Of a stretch of DNA of 64,000 nt, positions 62,644-64,000 are shown in pieces. The position numbers were made by a program, and so were the translations under genes. The DNA lies in assembly GCF_021474425.1 (NCBI RefSeq), contig NZ_JAKEIP010000016.1:16800-80799 (forward strand), in the 5' to 3' direction. A model generated the notes under the pieces. That model was given only the letters and a program-made list of their open reading frames with translations. It was not told the DNA's origin and did not search any database. Each line of letters starts with the position of its first letter. The first letter of the stretch is position 1. This stretch comes from Streptomyces muensis (lineage in GTDB: Bacteria; Actinomycetota; Actinomycetes; Streptomycetales; Streptomycetaceae).

Positions 62644-62725
62644 CGCCCTAAGGGGCGCGGGGAACTGCGCGACCAGCCACATCAAACCGGCACCCGACAG
62701 ACAACCGCACCCCCTACGGCGCTCC
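62642..62725. repeat. Dispersed repeat, copy 3 (28-bp core plus flank)
   Basis: The core at 62651-62678 is identical to that at 6051-6078; both are followed by an ACCGGCACCCG segment and a CCCCTACGGCGC end. It fills the gap between convergent genes, as REP-like elements do. Confidence 0.8.
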
Positions 62726-62739
62726 CCCTGCCCGCAAAC

Positions 62740-63747
62740 TCACGCCAGCGTCGCCACCAGCACAGCCTTGATCGTGTGCATCCGATTCTCCGCCTCGTCG
62801 AAGACCACCGAGTACTCGGACTCGAACACCTCGTCCGTCACCTCGAGCGACTCCAGCCCATGGCTCTCGAAGATCTCACGCCCGACCTTCGTACCGAGGT
62901 CGTGGAAGGCCGGCAGACAGTGCAGGAACCTGACGTCCGCGTTGCCCGTGGCACGCAGGACGTCCATGGTCACCGCATAGGCGCCCAGCGCGGCGATCCG
63001 CTCGTCCCAGACCTCCTTCGGCTCCCCCATGGACACCCAGACGTCCGTGGCGACGAAGTCGGCACCACGGACGCCCTCGGCGACATCCTCGGTGAGCGTG
63101 ATGACCGCCCCGCTGACCTCCGCGAGCTTGCGGGCCCGGGCCACGACCTCGGCGCCGGGCCAGTACGCCTCGGGCGCGACGACACGCACGTCCATGCCGA
63201 GCAGCGCGCCGGTGATCAGGTAGGAGTTGCCCATGTTGAAGCGGGCGTCGCCCAGGTAGGCGAAGGTGATCTCCTTGAGCGGCTTGTCGCTGTGCTCGGT
63301 CATCGTGAGCCCGTCGGCGAGCATCTGGGTGGGGTGCCAGTCGTCGGTCAGGCCGTTGTAGACGGGCACGCCGGCGTACGCGGCCAGCTCCTCCACCTTC
63401 GCCTGGCTGTCGCCGCGGTACTCGATCCCGTCGTACATCCGCCCCAGCACGCGCGCGGTGTCCTTCACGGACTCCTTGTGGCCGATCTGCGAGCCGGACG
63501 GGTCGAGGTACGTCGTCGAGGCGCCCTGGTCGGCGGCCGCGACCTCGAACGCGCAGCGCGTGCGCGTCGAGGTCTTCTCGAAGATCAGCGCGATGTTCCT
63601 GCCCCGCAGGTACTGCGTCTCGGTCCCGGCCTTCTTGGCGGCCTTCAGCTCGGCGGCCAGCTCGACCAGCCCGAGGAACTCCTGCTCGGTGAAGTCGATC
63701 TCCTTGAGGAAGTGGCGGCCGGCGAGGGCGCTCGGGACAGTCGCCAT
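62740..63747 (-). CDS. argF: Ornithine carbamoyltransferase
   Basis: The 335-residue cytosolic enzyme transfers the carbamoyl group to ornithine, yielding citrulline. Diagnostic parts are the carbamoyl-phosphate loop [45 protein letters not shown], the ornithine loop VWVSMGEP and [10 protein letters not shown]. Length and motifs fit both anabolic (ArgF) and catabolic (ArcB) forms. GSQIGHKES and the absence of arg biosynthesis neighbours, plus my memory that an arginine deiminase gene lies nearby in S. coelicolor, leave a catabolic role open. GGAG precedes the ATG. Upstream are direct repeats rather than ARG-box-like sites. Confidence 0.93.
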   Translation of the reverse strand: MATVPSALAGRHFLKEIDFTEQEFLGLVELAAELKAAKKAGTETQYLRGRNIALIFEKTSTRTRCAFEVAAADQGASTTYLDPSGSQIGHKESVKDTARVLGRMYDGIEYRGDSQAKVEELAAYAGVPVYNGLTDDWHPTQMLADGLTMTEHSDKPLKEITFAYLGDARFNMGNSYLITGALLGMDVRVVAPEAYWPGAEVVARARKLAEVSGAVITLTEDVAEGVRGADFVATDVWVSMGEPKEVWDERIAALGAYAVTMDVLRATGNADVRFLHCLPAFHDLGTKVGREIFESHGLESLEVTDEVFESEYSVVFDEAENRMHTIKAVLVATLA

Positions 63748-64000
63748 GGGGGGCGCTCCAGGGTGGGACGAGTACAGGGACGTTGGAAGTCTATACGACC
63801 ATCAGCATTTCTATACGGGCCGACCTCCACGCCACCCGAGCCCGGCCCCCTCATACGGCCTCTCATACGGCCTCCCGTACGACCGGGCAGCTCATACAGC
63901 GCGGCCCGCCCCACCCCCGCCCCACCTCGCTCCCCGGGCTATCGATCACCACGATGCCCGGCGTGCGCCGATGCGTGGTGGGGGGGGAGTTACCCGCATA
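63748..64000. other. Upstream region of argF with direct repeats, no gene seen
   Basis: CTATACG occurs at 63791 and 63811, 20 bp apart. CTCATACGGCCT is repeated in tandem at 63850-63861 and 63862-63873, followed by CCCGTACG and CTCATACAG variants. The spacing suggests regulator contacts upstream of the carbamoyltransferase. No supported open reading frame is present before the window ends. Confidence 0.5.

Overview
This window looks like a chromosomal segment of a Streptomyces species. The DNA is very GC-rich with GC-biased third codon positions, GTG starts are common, ribosome binding sites are of the GGAGG type, and the gene content is typical of the genus. From memory, the order permease - dxs - xylHGF - ROK regulator - ngcGFE and the pair acnA / HTH-MurA resemble the S. 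coelicolor SCO5976-SCO6014 neighbourhood. That resemblance is recalled knowledge and was not searched. I see no rRNA, tRNA, phage, insertion sequence or CRISPR array.

Layout. 1-5.7 kb: a partial secreted protein, an NAD-dependent beta-hydroxyacid dehydrogenase, a NYN/PIN-like protein, an APC permease and dxs. 5.8-6.1 kb: three tandem 62-bp repeats. 6.1-14.4 kb: a sugar-uptake block with xylose ABC genes (xylH, xylG, xylF), a ROK regulator of the Rok7B7 type and an N-acetylglucosamine/chitobiose ABC transporter (ngcG, ngcF, ngcE) with a DasR-like site upstream. 14.8-28 kb: a polysaccharide block with a large secreted GH92 enzyme, GH67 alpha-glucuronidase, GH42 enzyme, a DUF624-like membrane protein, an LplA/B/C-type (AguEFG-like) transporter and a CE7 acetylxylan esterase. 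Together these suit uptake and dismantling of acetylated glucuronoxylan fragments. 28-34 kb: an ArsR-like regulator with a divergent MFS exporter, a DinB-like protein, a cellulose-type LPMO (AA10-CBM2) with a perfect CebR box and a TTA codon, and two little-known proteins.

34-42.9 kb: an orphan histidine kinase, aconitase, argininosuccinate synthase with ARG-box-like sites, a small kinase-like ATPase, a DUF4236 protein, and a MurA paralogue fused to an N-terminal Xre-type helix-turn-helix. The acnA/argG and HTH-MurA promoter regions share an ATCTC-N6-GAGATAAC operator. 42.9-54.4 kb: smaller accessory genes, namely a Gly/Asp-rich secreted protein, a SUKH protein, a PGRP amidase, a six-hairpin-glycosidase-like protein, membrane proteins, a TetR/SDR pair, an amidohydrolase remnant, a small secreted protein and a DUF5999 protein.

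54.4-61.9 kb: an aromatic acyl-CoA catabolic cluster with RidA, acyl-CoA dehydrogenase, a benzoate/2-aminobenzoate-type CoA ligase, a PaaX-like regulator, a two-domain salicylyl-CoA 5-hydroxylase/2-aminobenzoyl-CoA monooxygenase-reductase and a crotonase-fold protein. Both of its minus-strand operons carry the same 14-bp motif at the same distance from their first gene, so I infer one regulon. 62-64 kb: a HATPase anti-sigma-like protein and ornithine carbamoyltransferase.

The strongest hypotheses are: a shared operator linking the HTH-MurA fusion to aconitase/argG; a PaaX-like regulon for 2-aminobenzoyl-CoA breakdown; a GH92 enzyme with Gln where the catalytic acid Glu is expected (phosphomannan uncapping type); and an LPMO with both a cellulose-responsive box and a bldA-type TTA codon. 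All functions are inferred by reading sequence, with no database search.
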